Of a DNA stretch of 64,000 bases, positions 33,203-42,793 are shown one piece after another; the stretch's first letter is position 1; each line of letters begins with the position of its first letter. Source of the DNA: Lachnospiraceae bacterium (GTDB lineage: Bacteria; Bacillota; Clostridia; Lachnospirales; Lachnospiraceae). Both the position numbers and the translations under genes were made by a program. Below the pieces are notes generated by a model. That model was not told the DNA's origin, ran no database searches, and worked only from the letters and a program-made list of their open reading frames with translations. The stretch lies in NCBI GenBank assembly GCA_022791575.1, contig JAAVZI010000060.1:62001-126000 (forward strand). Reading direction: 5' to 3'.

Positions 33203-35260
33203 TTATTCACTGATAATCCTCCTGCTGCAGAAATACGTAATCAAAAAATATACCCCATAAATTCCCAGTATCACCAGCGCGGTAATCAGAATGGAGAACA
33301 GCAGCCCGGTTCTACCAAAACTTTCAAATATCATATTACTTACCTGAATCCCGAAAATCGAATGAATCATAGCCAATACCAGCGGCATGGCGAAAAACAA
33401 CAGACACTGGCGGAACAAGGAACCCCGAATCATTTTCTCATCTACACCAATCCGGCGCAGAATCTGGTATTTCTCCCTGCTGTCTGAGGCTTCTGACAGT
33501 TCCTTTAATGCTAGAATCGCCGCTCCTGATATCATAAAGATAATACCAAGATACATACCAATAAAAATCATCAGCGCCGTCAGCCCAATACTGTTATCGT
33601 AGATTGCTGTCTTAGTTTCCACACGAACCGTAGGCCACAGCGACTCTTCTGTATTCGAATTTAATTTTTCGTCAAACTCCCTGCTGCCCAGATATGCATC
33701 CAGCTTTTCCCGTTCCTTTTTTATTAAATTCGCATAATTTGCCAAATAATAATTTCTGCAGAATCCAAATTCCGACAGGTCTGCTGAATCCGGTACTACA
33801 ATGAACCCACTGTTTGTATGGTTCGAAGTAATTGAAAGAAACCCATCCTGACATGTTTCGTAACGGGGCTGGTATTTCTTGCCGCCAATCAAAAGAGGCG
33901 TATGCTTCTTCAGCCCCATATTTCTAATATCCATATACGACTCAAAATTACATACAACTGCATATTCATTCTCTGCAAGCTTCAGCTTCTTTAAACGATA
34001 CAAATCCGCCACCTGGTTATAATCACTGAGCCGAATTACCTCTTCTCTCTGTTCCTTCAGATAATCCAGAAAATCCTGATTCGATGTTTCTTCTAACTCT
34101 TTCATGGCTTCGCCAATCGATACGGCAAATGTCAGTTCCGCACTGCTGTAGCTGTCCAGTTCCACTACATCCTTAAACTGCTTCCGGTCCACACCGACCT
34201 GATCCAATACATCTGCAATACGGGGCATTTTCCATGACAGTCCCTCGCTATCCGTACTATGAACAAAATTCACATCCACCGGCGTCATGTTCTCTAAATT
34301 ATCCTCAATAGACTTTTTTGCCGATGTAGCACTGGAAAGTACGCAGATGGTAACAAACAGCATCAGGCAGATAATGCTTCCTGAAATTACCGTTGTATGA
34401 ATACGGCTTGCCAATTCCCGAACGGTAAACATATGAACTTTCTTATAATAAAGCTTTTTATTCTTTTTTGCCAGCATGAGCAGCAGACCCGATAACGACC
34501 AGAATATCAGAAAGGTTCCGACAATTCCCTTCGCAATCTGGAAAAGTATATCCCACTCACTGGTAAGCATTTCTGCATTTGTCGTTACATTATAATAGGC
34601 ATCTGCCAGAATCACGCTGGCAAATAAAAACGCACCGGCACAGATCCATGGATTGCGCACACGGATTCTCTCTGTTTTTTTGCTTGCATTCAACAGGTCA
34701 ATCAGCTTTGCCTTTCCCACAACAAATGTATTCATCAATAGTACGAAAACATACATAACAAGGAAATACAAAATAGTCTTTAAAACCGCTTTTTTTGAAA
34801 GAATAAAGGTAAAATCCGTCATATCCGCATCAAATAAATTGGCAATCACTACACTCATGCCCTGAGATAAAATCACACCGGTAAATAACCCTACTGCCAA
34901 TGAAATCAATCCAATCAGCATTGTTTCGAAAAACAGAATTTTGGAAATCTGGCGCTTGCCCATACCAAGAATCATATAGATACCGAATTCTTTTTTTCTT
35001 CTTTTTAATAAGAAATTACTGGCATAGACAATCAGAAATCCCAGTACAAATGAGACAAATACGCTGATTGCTGAAAGCATATTGTTCATTAAACGGATCA
35101 CACTGTTCGTCGATTCCGAAACCTTTAAAAGTACCGTCTGGTCATCCATCGCATTAAATATATAGAATACAGCCACACCGATAATCAAAGTTACAAAATA
35201 AATCATATAATCCTTGAGACTTTTTCTTAAGTTTCTGGCAGATAATTTAAAGAGCATCAT
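33203..35260 (-). CDS. BceB-type ABC transporter permease (FtsX domains)
   Basis: 685 aa. The arrangement is one span near the N-terminus, a FtsX-type bundle (about 55-170), further spans, and a large extracellular domain (about 320-540) between spans, then a terminal bundle with LKELSEASDSREKYQILRRIG, the FtsX signature. Proteins of this size with a big extracellular domain are peptide-antibiotic-responsive permeases working with a BceS-type kinase. It overlaps the ATPase gene by 14 bp, and a 42-aa membrane protein follows. The kinase/regulator genes lie 2.7 kb further on. Confidence 0.92.
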   Translation of the reverse strand: MMLFKLSARNLRKSLKDYMIYFVTLIIGVAVFYIFNAMDDQTVLLKVSESTNSVIRLMNNMLSAISVFVSFVLGFLIVYASNFLLKRRKKEFGIYMILGMGKRQISKILFFETMLIGLISLAVGLFTGVILSQGMSVVIANLFDADMTDFTFILSKKAVLKTILYFLVMYVFVLLMNTFVVGKAKLIDLLNASKKTERIRVRNPWICAGAFLFASVILADAYYNVTTNAEMLTSEWDILFQIAKGIVGTFLIFWSLSGLLLMLAKKNKKLYYKKVHMFTVRELASRIHTTVISGSIICLMLFVTICVLSSATSAKKSIEDNLENMTPVDVNFVHSTDSEGLSWKMPRIADVLDQVGVDRKQFKDVVELDSYSSAELTFAVSIGEAMKELEETSNQDFLDYLKEQREEVIRLSDYNQVADLYRLKKLKLAENEYAVVCNFESYMDIRNMGLKKHTPLLIGGKKYQPRYETCQDGFLSITSNHTNSGFIVVPDSADLSEFGFCRNYYLANYANLIKKEREKLDAYLGSREFDEKLNSNTEESLWPTVRVETKTAIYDNSIGLTALMIFIGMYLGIIFMISGAAILALKELSEASDSREKYQILRRIGVDEKMIRGSLFRQCLLFFAMPLVLAMIHSIFGIQVSNMIFESFGRTGLLFSILITALVILGIYGVYFLITYFCSRRIISE

Positions 35261-36014
35261 TTAAATTCCCTCCTAACAACGTAACTACGTCAATTATTTT
35301 ATTAAAGAACTCCTTGCGGCTGTCAGTGCCCTTTCGAATCTCATTGAAGATCTGGCCGTCCTTAATAAAGATAATGCGGTTTGCATAACTTGCTGTAAAT
35401 GCATCATGCGTTACCATTAGAATGGTTGCCTTTCGCGTTTGGTTCATATCTTCCATACTTTCCAGAAGATAACGTGCAGACTTTGAATCCAATGCTCCTG
35501 TGGGTTCGTCAGCCAACACCAGCTTGGGATTAGTAATCAATGCCCGAGCTGCCGATACACGCTGCTTCTGCCCTCCGCTCATCTGATACGAATATTTATT
35601 CATAACTCCCTCTATGCCAAGCTGCGCAGCCAATTCTGCTACCTTAGTTTCGATTTCCCTGACCGGACGATTCTGAATCGAAAGAGCAAGCGCAATATTT
35701 TCGTATGCGGTCAGTGTGTCTAATAGATTAAAATCCTGAAAGATAAATCCCAGCTGCTCTCTGCGGAATTGATTCAGTGCATTCTTTCTTAACAAGGTGA
35801 TATCTTGCTTTCCCACATAAATGCGGCCGCTTGTTACACGGTCGATTGTGGAAATACAATTGAGCAGAGTCGTTTTGCCGGAACCACTCGCTCCCATAAT
35901 TCCCACAAACTCACCCTCTTCTACCGAGAAGCTGATCCGATCCACCGCTTTGGTTAGATTTGATTTACTGCCATAATATTTTTCTACATTTTCCAGTTTT
36001 AAAATCGTACTCAT
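35247..36014 (-). CDS. BceA-type ABC transporter ATP-binding protein
   Basis: 255 aa. Walker A GIMGASGSGKTTLLN, Q-loop FIFQDFNLLD, signature SYQMSGGQKQRVSAARAL, Walker B PKLVLADEPTGALDSKSA, H-loop MVTHDAFTA. High similarity to the LolD/MacB/BceA class. It pairs with the overlapping permease in bacitracin/lantibiotic-type resistance or sensing. GAAAGGAATACG precedes the ATG. About 25 extra residues follow the ATPase core. Confidence 0.95.
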   Translation of the reverse strand: MSTILKLENVEKYYGSKSNLTKAVDRISFSVEEGEFVGIMGASGSGKTTLLNCISTIDRVTSGRIYVGKQDITLLRKNALNQFRREQLGFIFQDFNLLDTLTAYENIALALSIQNRPVREIETKVAELAAQLGIEGVMNKYSYQMSGGQKQRVSAARALITNPKLVLADEPTGALDSKSARYLLESMEDMNQTRKATILMVTHDAFTASYANRIIFIKDGQIFNEIRKGTDSRKEFFNKIIDVVTLLGGNLNDAL

Positions 36015-36045
36015 TTTCGTATTCCTTTCTTTCCTATAAAATTTT

Positions 36046-36120
36046 TAAGTGATTGCAAAAGTATGGTTTAAGGCGACATTTTATAAGGGTCTACTGTTAA
36101 TCATAGTTTATAAACACCTA
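36046..36120. repeat. Short palindromic-element derivative near the transporter operon
   Basis: Starts TAAGTGATTGCAAAAGTATG and ends TAAACACCTA, matching the ends of the long elements with a shorter divergent centre that keeps AAGGCGACATTTT. AAATTTTT lies on both sides (36038-36046 region and 36124-36131). It sits just upstream of the BceA-type gene. Confidence 0.5.
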
Positions 36121-36685
36121 TCTAAATTTTTAATTCCTCTGTAGTATAACCTATGACTGTAATTTCTGCCATGGATTTTCCTTACGGAAAGGTGACACTT
36201 TTGTAAGGTTGAAAACAGAATACAAAAAACGATGAAATATCGACAAGAGCTTGCTGAAATGCATAATCCACGATCGATTGTATTGGAATCTTCTAATTTG
36301 GGTGGATAAATATATTATTACACTAAGATCCACTAACTACTGCAGCGATTTAGAAAATATTATGGGATAAGATAACTATTATGGTTAAAAGAAGCTTAAA
36401 CGAAATTCTACAAACGTCCAGACACAAACGATTAGAATTATGTATCTCAGTACACTTTTTCCAAAATTCAGCCACACATATTACCTTGCAATACTGCCAT
36501 TGGTATCCCTCCTATTTTTAAGCTCCATAATAGCTTGTAACCATATAATTTTGTCTTATTTTGTCGAAAACTCCCCATATTATATTTCTATTATACAAAA
36601 ACCTTCCTTATGATTCAAGCTTTATCCCAGTTTCTGAAACTTTGGCTTTGATTGGGTCTATTTCTCATCCAATACGAAACCTGCC
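36121..36685. other. Intergenic region upstream of the MerR gene
   Basis: AT-rich and without a supported gene on either strand; frames are short and lack ribosome binding sites. I see no hairpin with a good T-tract and no repeat. The promoter of the Bce-type operon should lie here, but no strong -35/-10 pair stands out. Confidence 0.45.
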
Positions 36686-36733
36686 TTGCATTCTTTGGCT
36701 TCCTGCAGTATAATAACCATACAGTAACTGTAT
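36686..36733 (+). promoter_or_regulatory. Promoter and palindromic operator of the MerR gene
   Basis: TTGCAT (36686-36691), a 17-nt spacer, TATAAT (36709-36714). Immediately downstream is the perfect palindrome ATACAG-TAA-CTGTAT (36719-36733). Its position after the -10 suggests repression of this gene rather than MerR-type activation. Confidence 0.7.
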
Positions 36734-36761
36734 AGTTTTTTTAGAAAAACGAGGAAGAACC

Positions 36762-37580
36762 ATGGAAGAAAAGAATAAGTTGCTTACGATCGGCCAATTT
36801 GCTGCGCTGCATGGAATTAATAAAAAAACGTTAATGTGGTATGATGAAATCGGACTCTTTCATCCTGCGTTTATCAGCCCGGAGAATGGATACCGTTATT
36901 ACAATTACCGCCAAAGTTCGATATTAGAAACCATTTTGCTGCTAAGAGAGCTGGATGTATCGATTCATGAGATACAGCATTTTATGCAGAACCGCTCTGC
37001 CGCCAGCTTAGAAGCCCTGCTGCATGAAAAGATCATCGAACTGGACCGCAGTATCACTCATTTAAAAGCGATCCGCAAAACATTATCCAACCACTGCCAG
37101 AATATGCACACTCTGCTGACTATGGACCTATCGGAAATACTCCTGGTTGAGAAGGAGAAACGCTGTCTGGTCACCATTGAAATCAGCAAAGAAACTTCCT
37201 TTGATAAAGAAGTGGAAATGATTATTGCCGAAACACAGAAATACCAGCTCCGCCGCCTGCATGACGCCTCTTATGGAACTATGATTGCAGTTGACGACCT
37301 GCAGCAAGGGAACTTTGACCAGTATTCCCGACTCTTTATTGAGATTCCATTTCCAATCAAGAAGAAAGGGCTGCATATCCAGCCTGGCGGTACTTATCTA
37401 AGAGCTTTTCATAAAGGCCCCTGGGATCAGATTCCATATAGATACCAGGAAATTTTAGATTACGCTGCCAAACATGGACTGACCCTCTTCGGCCATTCCT
37501 ATGAAATGGGGATCAATGAAACAGTGATTGAACGTATGGAGGACTATATCACGCAGATTGAAATTCCATGCCAAGCTTGA
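36762..37580 (+). CDS. MerR family regulator with effector-binding (GyrI-like) domain
   Basis: 272 aa. The N-terminal MerR helix-turn-helix has LLTIGQFAALHGINKKTLMW, YDEIGLFHPAFISPENGYRY, then a coiled-coil dimer helix (about 80-115). The C-terminal part (about 120-270) has GyrI/BmrR-type features: GTYLRAFHKGPWDQIPYRYQ and a closing GHSYEMGINETVIERMEDYI. This type binds hydrophobic or cationic drugs. It lies upstream of an aldolase, with no efflux gene adjacent apart from the divergent Bce-type transporter. The target may be itself or the transporter. Confidence 0.9.
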   Translation: MEEKNKLLTIGQFAALHGINKKTLMWYDEIGLFHPAFISPENGYRYYNYRQSSILETILLLRELDVSIHEIQHFMQNRSAASLEALLHEKIIELDRSITHLKAIRKTLSNHCQNMHTLLTMDLSEILLVEKEKRCLVTIEISKETSFDKEVEMIIAETQKYQLRRLHDASYGTMIAVDDLQQGNFDQYSRLFIEIPFPIKKKGLHIQPGGTYLRAFHKGPWDQIPYRYQEILDYAAKHGLTLFGHSYEMGINETVIERMEDYITQIEIPCQA

Positions 37581-37688
37581 CAAATCCCTGAAAATCCTTT
37601 ATTCTTAAAACAATGGCTGCGGCATTGGCAGAACATATGTTCTCACACAATGGCTGCACTTGATAAAAAATACATTGGAGGAATCAAC

Positions 37689-38669
37689 ATGAGCGACCGG
37701 CAGGGTTCTTTGGTATCCTTCCGTCCGGATATCAAAGTCGTAGACTGTACACTTAGGGACGGCGGACTGGTAAATAATTTTGAATTCAGCGATGATTTCG
37801 TGAAAGACCTATATCTGGCCAATATCAGGGCTGGCGTTGATTATATGGAATTTGGCTATAAAGCCTCTAAAGAAATCTTCTCTCCGGATAAATTTGGAAA
37901 ATGGAAGTTTTGTGATGAAAAGGATATCCGCAAAGTAGTTGGCGACAATAAAACAGATCTGAAAATCTCTGTTATGGCGGATGTTGGAAGAACAGATTTT
38001 CACAAAGACATCCTGAATCGTAAAGACAGTGTCATTGATCTGGTTCGTGTGGCAACTTACACCAATACGATACCAGCGGCAATTGAGATGTTAGAAGATG
38101 CTAAGAAAAAAGGATATGAAACGACTGTGAATATTATGGCGGTTTCTAAGGTGCCTTTAGACGATCTGACTGATGGACTGGAACTGCTGGCTCAAAGCAG
38201 TGTGGACGTAATTTATCTGGTAGACAGCTTTGGTGCATTTTATCCAGAACAGATTGAACGACTGTGTGACAAATATCTGAATATCGCCGCTAAGCATAAC
38301 AAAAAAGTGGGAATGCATGCACACAACAATCAGCAGCTTGCCTTTGCCAACACCATTGAGGCACTCTCCCTTGGTGTCAGCTACTTAGACGCGACAGTCA
38401 GCGGCATGGGCCGCGGCGCCGGCAATTGCTATATGGAGCTTTTATTAAGCTTCCTGCGTAATCCCAAATATAATAAAATTGCAATATTAAATTTTATTGA
38501 AAAGCATATACAAAAACTAAAAGAAGATGGCATAGTCTGGGGCTTTGATATTCCATATCTAATGACTGGCATCTTAAACAGTCATCCGTCTTCTGCGATT
38601 CAATTTATTAAAGACAAACGTAACGACTATTCTATGTTCTATCAAGAATTGATGGATAACGTATTATAA
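37689..38669 (+). CDS. HMG-CoA lyase/4-hydroxy-2-oxovalerate aldolase-like protein
   Basis: 326 aa from ATG 37689, supported by GGAGGAATCAAC; an earlier start is not. DRE-TIM metallolyase family: VVDCTLRDGGLVNNFEFSDD (the Arg-Asp pair on strand 1), YMEFGYKASKEIF, YLVDSFGAFYPEQIERL, VGMHAHNNQQLAFANTIEAL (metal His-x-His) and TVSGMGRGAGNCYMELLL. No C-terminal DmpG helical region is present. Substrate is unknown; family members cleave or make C-C bonds on pyruvate or acetyl-CoA substrates. It follows the MerR gene by about 108 bp. Confidence 0.88.
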   Translation: MSDRQGSLVSFRPDIKVVDCTLRDGGLVNNFEFSDDFVKDLYLANIRAGVDYMEFGYKASKEIFSPDKFGKWKFCDEKDIRKVVGDNKTDLKISVMADVGRTDFHKDILNRKDSVIDLVRVATYTNTIPAAIEMLEDAKKKGYETTVNIMAVSKVPLDDLTDGLELLAQSSVDVIYLVDSFGAFYPEQIERLCDKYLNIAAKHNKKVGMHAHNNQQLAFANTIEALSLGVSYLDATVSGMGRGAGNCYMELLLSFLRNPKYNKIAILNFIEKHIQKLKEDGIVWGFDIPYLMTGILNSHPSSAIQFIKDKRNDYSMFYQELMDNVL

Positions 38670-38676
38670 AACTGCA

Positions 38677-38710
38677 AAGCCCAGTCAGGATTCAAATTCC
38701 TGCTGGGCTT
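38677..38710. terminator. Convergent terminator between aldolase and sensor kinase genes
   Basis: AAGCCCAGTCAGGA / TCCTGCTGGGCTT stem, 12-13 bp with one mismatch and a 7-nt loop, in the 83-bp gap between convergent genes. T-tracts are short on both sides. Confidence 0.65.
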
Positions 38711-38752
38711 GATCTAATAGATAGCCGCCTAACATGTGCTGGCGAAATTAGT

Positions 38753-39823
38753 TTACACACAATAATAATCATCTTTTCCAAACGCAATATAGATCCTGGT
38801 ATATACTCCTTCCTCTGATTCAATCCAGATACGGTGTCCCATTTTCTCACATAATTTACGGCAGATATACAGCCCCATTCCAGTGGAACTGTTCACTTTA
38901 CGGCCGTTTTCCCCAGTAAATGTCTTATCAAACACCCTCGGCAGATCTGTCTTGCAGATTCCCATTCCATAGTCCGTTATACTGAATTCAACCCGATCCT
39001 CATATTCCTCCGCCTGAAAATGAATCAAACCGCCTTCGCTGTTGGGTATCCTATCTATTTCTTCTTGTGCATACGTTTCACATTTTGTATCATGCCCCGT
39101 CTTTTTTACATACTTGACACTATTATTAACCATCTGTCCGATAATAAATTCCATCCATTTGGCATCCGTGCATACGATCTGTTCCAGATTGTCCTTCTCA
39201 ATTCTCATCTGATTCCCGATTAGAAGCTCTTTATTGCTTTTCACTACCTGATTCACCAAGGCTTCCAGGGAAAGCTGTTTCATTAGATAATCCTTCTGCG
39301 GATTGTCTGCTCTTGACAGGAATAATATCTGCTCCACACAATATCGAATGCGGTCCAGCTGTTTCTTCTGACCTGCCAGATTATTGTTTTGGTTATAATC
39401 CATGCATGACAACGTTGCAATCGGTACTTTGACCTCATGAACCCAAAGCTCCACATACTCCTTAAAATCCGTTCGGGAAAGTTCCAGACCATTAATACGT
39501 TCTTTCATTGATTTATCAATTTCATATAGAGCCTCACTCCAGATTTTCCCATCCATAAATTCCGGCTCTTTGATCATCTCCGTAATCAGATATTTCTGGT
39601 CCAGTCCTTCTAACTTTCCTAATAAATCTTGGTAAAAACGTTTCTTCTTCCAGAATTCCACTGTCAAGTTAGTTCCAACTAACAGCAGCAGTAGAAACAT
39701 CAGTGCATTCATATATTCCCATCTTACCCGAAAAGCAAATCCAAATAGATACATTACACATGCAAACAAGGCTGTACTGATAAACACTCCGCACTTTTCC
39801 TTTAGATACATTGCCAGATTCAT
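38753..39823 (-). CDS. BceS-type sensor histidine kinase
   Basis: 356 aa. Two short N-terminal hydrophobic spans (about 13-30 and 36-52) with almost no extracellular loop, a hallmark of intramembrane-sensing (BceS-like) kinases. The phosphoacceptor region LWVHEVKVPIATLSCMDYN has the His in HEVKVPI. The ATPase domain has IGQMVNNSVKYVKK (N box), FSITDYGMGICKTDLPRVFD (G1/F) and SSTGMGLYICRKLCEKMGH (G2). It should sense the Bce-type transporter at 33-36 kb. Start and stop overlap the response regulator gene (ATGA). Confidence 0.93.
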   Translation of the reverse strand: MNLAMYLKEKCGVFISTALFACVMYLFGFAFRVRWEYMNALMFLLLLLVGTNLTVEFWKKKRFYQDLLGKLEGLDQKYLITEMIKEPEFMDGKIWSEALYEIDKSMKERINGLELSRTDFKEYVELWVHEVKVPIATLSCMDYNQNNNLAGQKKQLDRIRYCVEQILFLSRADNPQKDYLMKQLSLEALVNQVVKSNKELLIGNQMRIEKDNLEQIVCTDAKWMEFIIGQMVNNSVKYVKKTGHDTKCETYAQEEIDRIPNSEGGLIHFQAEEYEDRVEFSITDYGMGICKTDLPRVFDKTFTGENGRKVNSSTGMGLYICRKLCEKMGHRIWIESEEGVYTRIYIAFGKDDYYCV

Positions 39824-40482
39824 CCGATTCGATACCCCTGTCCTCTCTTCGTCTTTATCACATCATACATTCCATGTTCCTCTAGTTTTCTGCGTACCCG
39901 GTTAATATTGACGGTCAGTGTATTATCATCTACAAAGCTGTCCGTATCCCACAGATAATTCATCAGACTGTCCCTGGATACAATCTGTCCCTGACGCTTT
40001 AAAAGATAGGTTAAAATCTTCATTTCATTTTTCGTCAATTCTGTTTCTTTCCCGCCTCCAGTAATCGTACTACGTTCTACATCCACAACTAGATTGCCCA
40101 ACTTTAATTTCTGAGTTTCCTGGCTTACTCGCTTTAATACTGCCTCAATATGCAGGAGCAGAATCGATGGATGATATGGTTTGGCAATAAAATCATCAGC
40201 TCCATAGCTCATACAGAGCAGCTCATCCATTTCGGTATTCCTGCTGGTTACCATAATCACCGGAACATCATCTTGTCTGCGCAGCTGACGAAGCAGACTC
40301 TCCCCATCCATACCCGGCAGATTAATATCCAGAAGCACCAGATTGGCACCCTCTTTTTGAATATCCTCGCATACATGACTAAAGCGCTCTAGTACAGATA
40401 CTATATAGCCGTTATGCTCCAGCAGAAGCTTTAGTTCCTGCCGCAGATCTGCATCATCTTCTACTATCAGAATCTTATTCAT
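39820..40482 (-). CDS. OmpR/PhoB-family response regulator (BceR-like)
   Basis: 220 aa from ATG 40482, with AAAAGGAGCAAGGT upstream; a longer frame would overlap the promoter of the divergent gene. Receiver domain: MNKILIVEDDADLRQELK, phosphorylated Asp in NLVLLDINLPGMDGESLL, IMVTSRN (Thr/Ser) and GADDFIAKPYHP (Lys). The winged-helix end has LTKNEMKILTYLLKRQGQIV and VNINRVRRKLEE. It partners with the overlapping kinase. Confidence 0.95.
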   Translation of the reverse strand: MNKILIVEDDADLRQELKLLLEHNGYIVSVLERFSHVCEDIQKEGANLVLLDINLPGMDGESLLRQLRRQDDVPVIMVTSRNTEMDELLCMSYGADDFIAKPYHPSILLLHIEAVLKRVSQETQKLKLGNLVVDVERSTITGGGKETELTKNEMKILTYLLKRQGQIVSRDSLMNYLWDTDSFVDDNTLTVNINRVRRKLEEHGMYDVIKTKRGQGYRIG

Positions 40483-40569
40483 ACCTTGCTCCTTTTCTAT
40501 AGGATTTATTGGAACCTTTCTTTTGTTTTTGCATATCATAAACAGAACCCAACTGCAACGGAGGCTCTT

Positions 40570-42270
40570 ATGCCTGACAGCAACTGCCTTGAGGCAATCT
40601 TGTCCAATGATTATTATGATTTTTTAATTGCACCGGAATATTTCCAACAATATGCATATGAGGCAGGCTATTGTACACAGCCCATCGGCCGCATCGCTGG
40701 AGCAGTCTATATTCCGAGAGAAGTCTATCCGATTATTTCCATGCAGAATACTCTGTACAGCTCCATTCCCAAGCTCTATGGAATTGCTGAAGGAACCATA
40801 TCTGACCAGATCCGCTCGATTCCCCAACAGCAGGAAGACATTATGGGCCTGACTGGTCAGGGCATTTTAATTGGTTTTATTGGAACAGGGATTCACTATG
40901 AAAGTGATTACTTTCGAACCAGCGACGGTCGAACCAGGATTCTCGGAATTTGGGATCAGACCATTCAAGAAGGCACCCCGCCTGCTAATATTCAATATGG
41001 TACAGAATATACAGAAGAAATGATTAATCAGGCCCTACAGTCCGACGATCCCTCTTCGATTGTTCCCTCCACAGACACTCATGGGCATGGGACTTATATG
41101 GCGTCTGCTGCCGCTGCTTCGGAAAGCCCTTCTGGTGATTTCCGCGGAGTCGCACCCGCTGCTTCCATCGGTGTTGTCAAGCTGAAGGAAGCCAAGCCCT
41201 ATCTCAAAGAATATTACGCCATAAAAAGAGATGCAATTGCTTATCAGGAAAATGACATCATGCTTGCCATCCGTTATTTATTTGAACTGGCAAATAATCA
41301 AAAAATGCCCCTGGTTCTGTGTTTTGGCATCGGCACCAACATCGGCAACCACAATACGGGCAGCTTTTTATCCAATTATATTGATGAAATCTCTGTAGGA
41401 AACCACTGTGCAGTATTTGGAACCGGAAATGAAGCTGACCGGCGCCACCATTTCAGTGGAAATTTTAACTTAGATCCAGAACAGGAATATATCGATGTAG
41501 AAGTACGGGTAGAAAACAATCCGACTGGATTCTGGATGGAACTATGGGGCACAGCACCGGATATCTATACCCTGGAGGTCCTTTCGCCTACTGGCGAGAC
41601 TATGCAGCGGGTTCCATACCGAATTGGAACCGGTGCTGATTATAACTTTGTATTTGAGAAAAGTACACTTTCCTTTGCCTATCAGGTGATTGGAAATAAC
41701 ATTGGCAATCCAGCAATTATCATGCGGCTGACCAATCCCTCCAATGGAATCTGGACATTTCGAATCTACGGCACAAATCTAACCTACGGTCAATTCCATG
41801 TATGGCTGCCCCTCAGCGAATTCATTGAAGGTTCTACCTACTTCCTCGCCTCGAATCCAGAAATGACGCTGACTGAACCTTCCACCAGCATTCGTTCCAT
41901 TGCCGTCAGCGCCTATGACTCCGGCAATAACAGCATTCTATTGGAATCCGGCCGCGGATTCACCTTTACTGGCCTGATAAAGCCATATTTTGCTGCACCG
42001 GGTGTCGCCGTACCAGGCATTGACCTAGACAATACCCTGATACGCCGCACAGGCACCTCTGGCAGTTCTGCTCTGACCGCCGGCGCCTGTGCCCTGCTTT
42101 TTGAATGGGGGCTTGTCCAGGGAAATGATATGACAATGGGGGTAATCCGGTTAAGTACCATTTTGATACGAGGTGCAGACCGTAATTACAACCGTGTCTA
42201 TCCAAACCGGGAATGGGGATATGGTACGCTGAATCTGAGCAATACCTTTAACAACCTACGCCCAATATAA
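40570..42270 (+). CDS. Clostridial subtilisin-like protein lacking the catalytic Asp (Csp-like, probable pseudoprotease)
   Basis: 566 aa from ATG 40570 (ACGGAGGCTCTT upstream); an ORF start at 40486 overlaps the divergent promoter region. The S8 fold is clear: THGHGTYMASAAAASE carries the catalytic His, VFGTGNEADRRHHF the oxyanion Asn, and GTSGSSALTAGACAL the Ser. The Asp motif, normally IDTGIDY, reads IGFIGTGIHYESDYF, so Gly replaces the catalytic Asp. There is no signal peptide or prodomain processing site visible. The family includes CspA/CspB/CspC of Clostridioides difficile, where two are catalytically dead and control spore germination. The comparison is inference; the gene is isolated between the response regulator and the cyclophilin. 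Confidence 0.88.
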   Translation: MPDSNCLEAILSNDYYDFLIAPEYFQQYAYEAGYCTQPIGRIAGAVYIPREVYPIISMQNTLYSSIPKLYGIAEGTISDQIRSIPQQQEDIMGLTGQGILIGFIGTGIHYESDYFRTSDGRTRILGIWDQTIQEGTPPANIQYGTEYTEEMINQALQSDDPSSIVPSTDTHGHGTYMASAAAASESPSGDFRGVAPAASIGVVKLKEAKPYLKEYYAIKRDAIAYQENDIMLAIRYLFELANNQKMPLVLCFGIGTNIGNHNTGSFLSNYIDEISVGNHCAVFGTGNEADRRHHFSGNFNLDPEQEYIDVEVRVENNPTGFWMELWGTAPDIYTLEVLSPTGETMQRVPYRIGTGADYNFVFEKSTLSFAYQVIGNNIGNPAIIMRLTNPSNGIWTFRIYGTNLTYGQFHVWLPLSEFIEGSTYFLASNPEMTLTEPSTSIRSIAVSAYDSGNNSILLESGRGFTFTGLIKPYFAAPGVAVPGIDLDNTLIRRTGTSGSSALTAGACALLFEWGLVQGNDMTMGVIRLSTILIRGADRNYNRVYPNREWGYGTLNLSNTFNNLRPI

Positions 42271-42271
42271 A

Positions 42272-42793
42272 TTACATTCTCTCTGGTTCTGGATATTCCT
42301 GGCCAAATAATTCTACAGTTACTTTCTTCATCACCTGCGGCTCTAATGGACGGTCATTATAATCCACTGCTGTCTCTGCAATCTGATTAACCGTCTCCTG
42401 GCCTTCGGTTACCTTGCCGAAGGCTGCATAAGAGCCATCCAAATGTGGGGAATTCTTATGCATAATAAAGAACTGGCTTCCGGCAGAATTCGGCATCATC
42501 GAACGCGCCATCGACAATACCCCTTCCGTATGTGCCAGATTATTTTCAAATCCATTCTGTTTAAATTCCCCTTTAATACCATATCCAGGACCGCCCATGC
42601 CATTTCCGTCCGGACAGCCTCCCTGAATCATAAAACCGCTGATTACACGGTGAAAAATCAAACCGTCATAAAATCCTTTCTGAATCAAACTGATAAAGTT
42701 ATTTACGGTATTTGGTGCAATATCTGGATATAATTCCGCTTTGATTGTGTTACCATTTTCCATTTCAATTGTTACTACTGGATTCTGTGTCAT
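42272..42793 (-). CDS. Cyclophilin-type peptidyl-prolyl cis-trans isomerase
   Basis: 173 aa from ATG 42793 (MTQNPVVTIEMENGNTIKAE). FISLIQKGFYDGLIFHRVIS, GFMIQGGCPDGNGMGGPGYG (with the catalytic Arg in FHRV and the QGG segment), MARSMMPNSAGSQFFIM and HLDGSYAAFGKVTEG are intact cyclophilin motifs. It has no signal peptide, so it is cytoplasmic. The gene starts inside the last 29 bp of clpX, so the two are coupled. Two bp separate its stop from that of the convergent subtilisin-like gene. Confidence 0.95.
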   Translation of the reverse strand: MTQNPVVTIEMENGNTIKAELYPDIAPNTVNNFISLIQKGFYDGLIFHRVISGFMIQGGCPDGNGMGGPGYGIKGEFKQNGFENNLAHTEGVLSMARSMMPNSAGSQFFIMHKNSPHLDGSYAAFGKVTEGQETVNQIAETAVDYNDRPLEPQVMKKVTVELFGQEYPEPERM

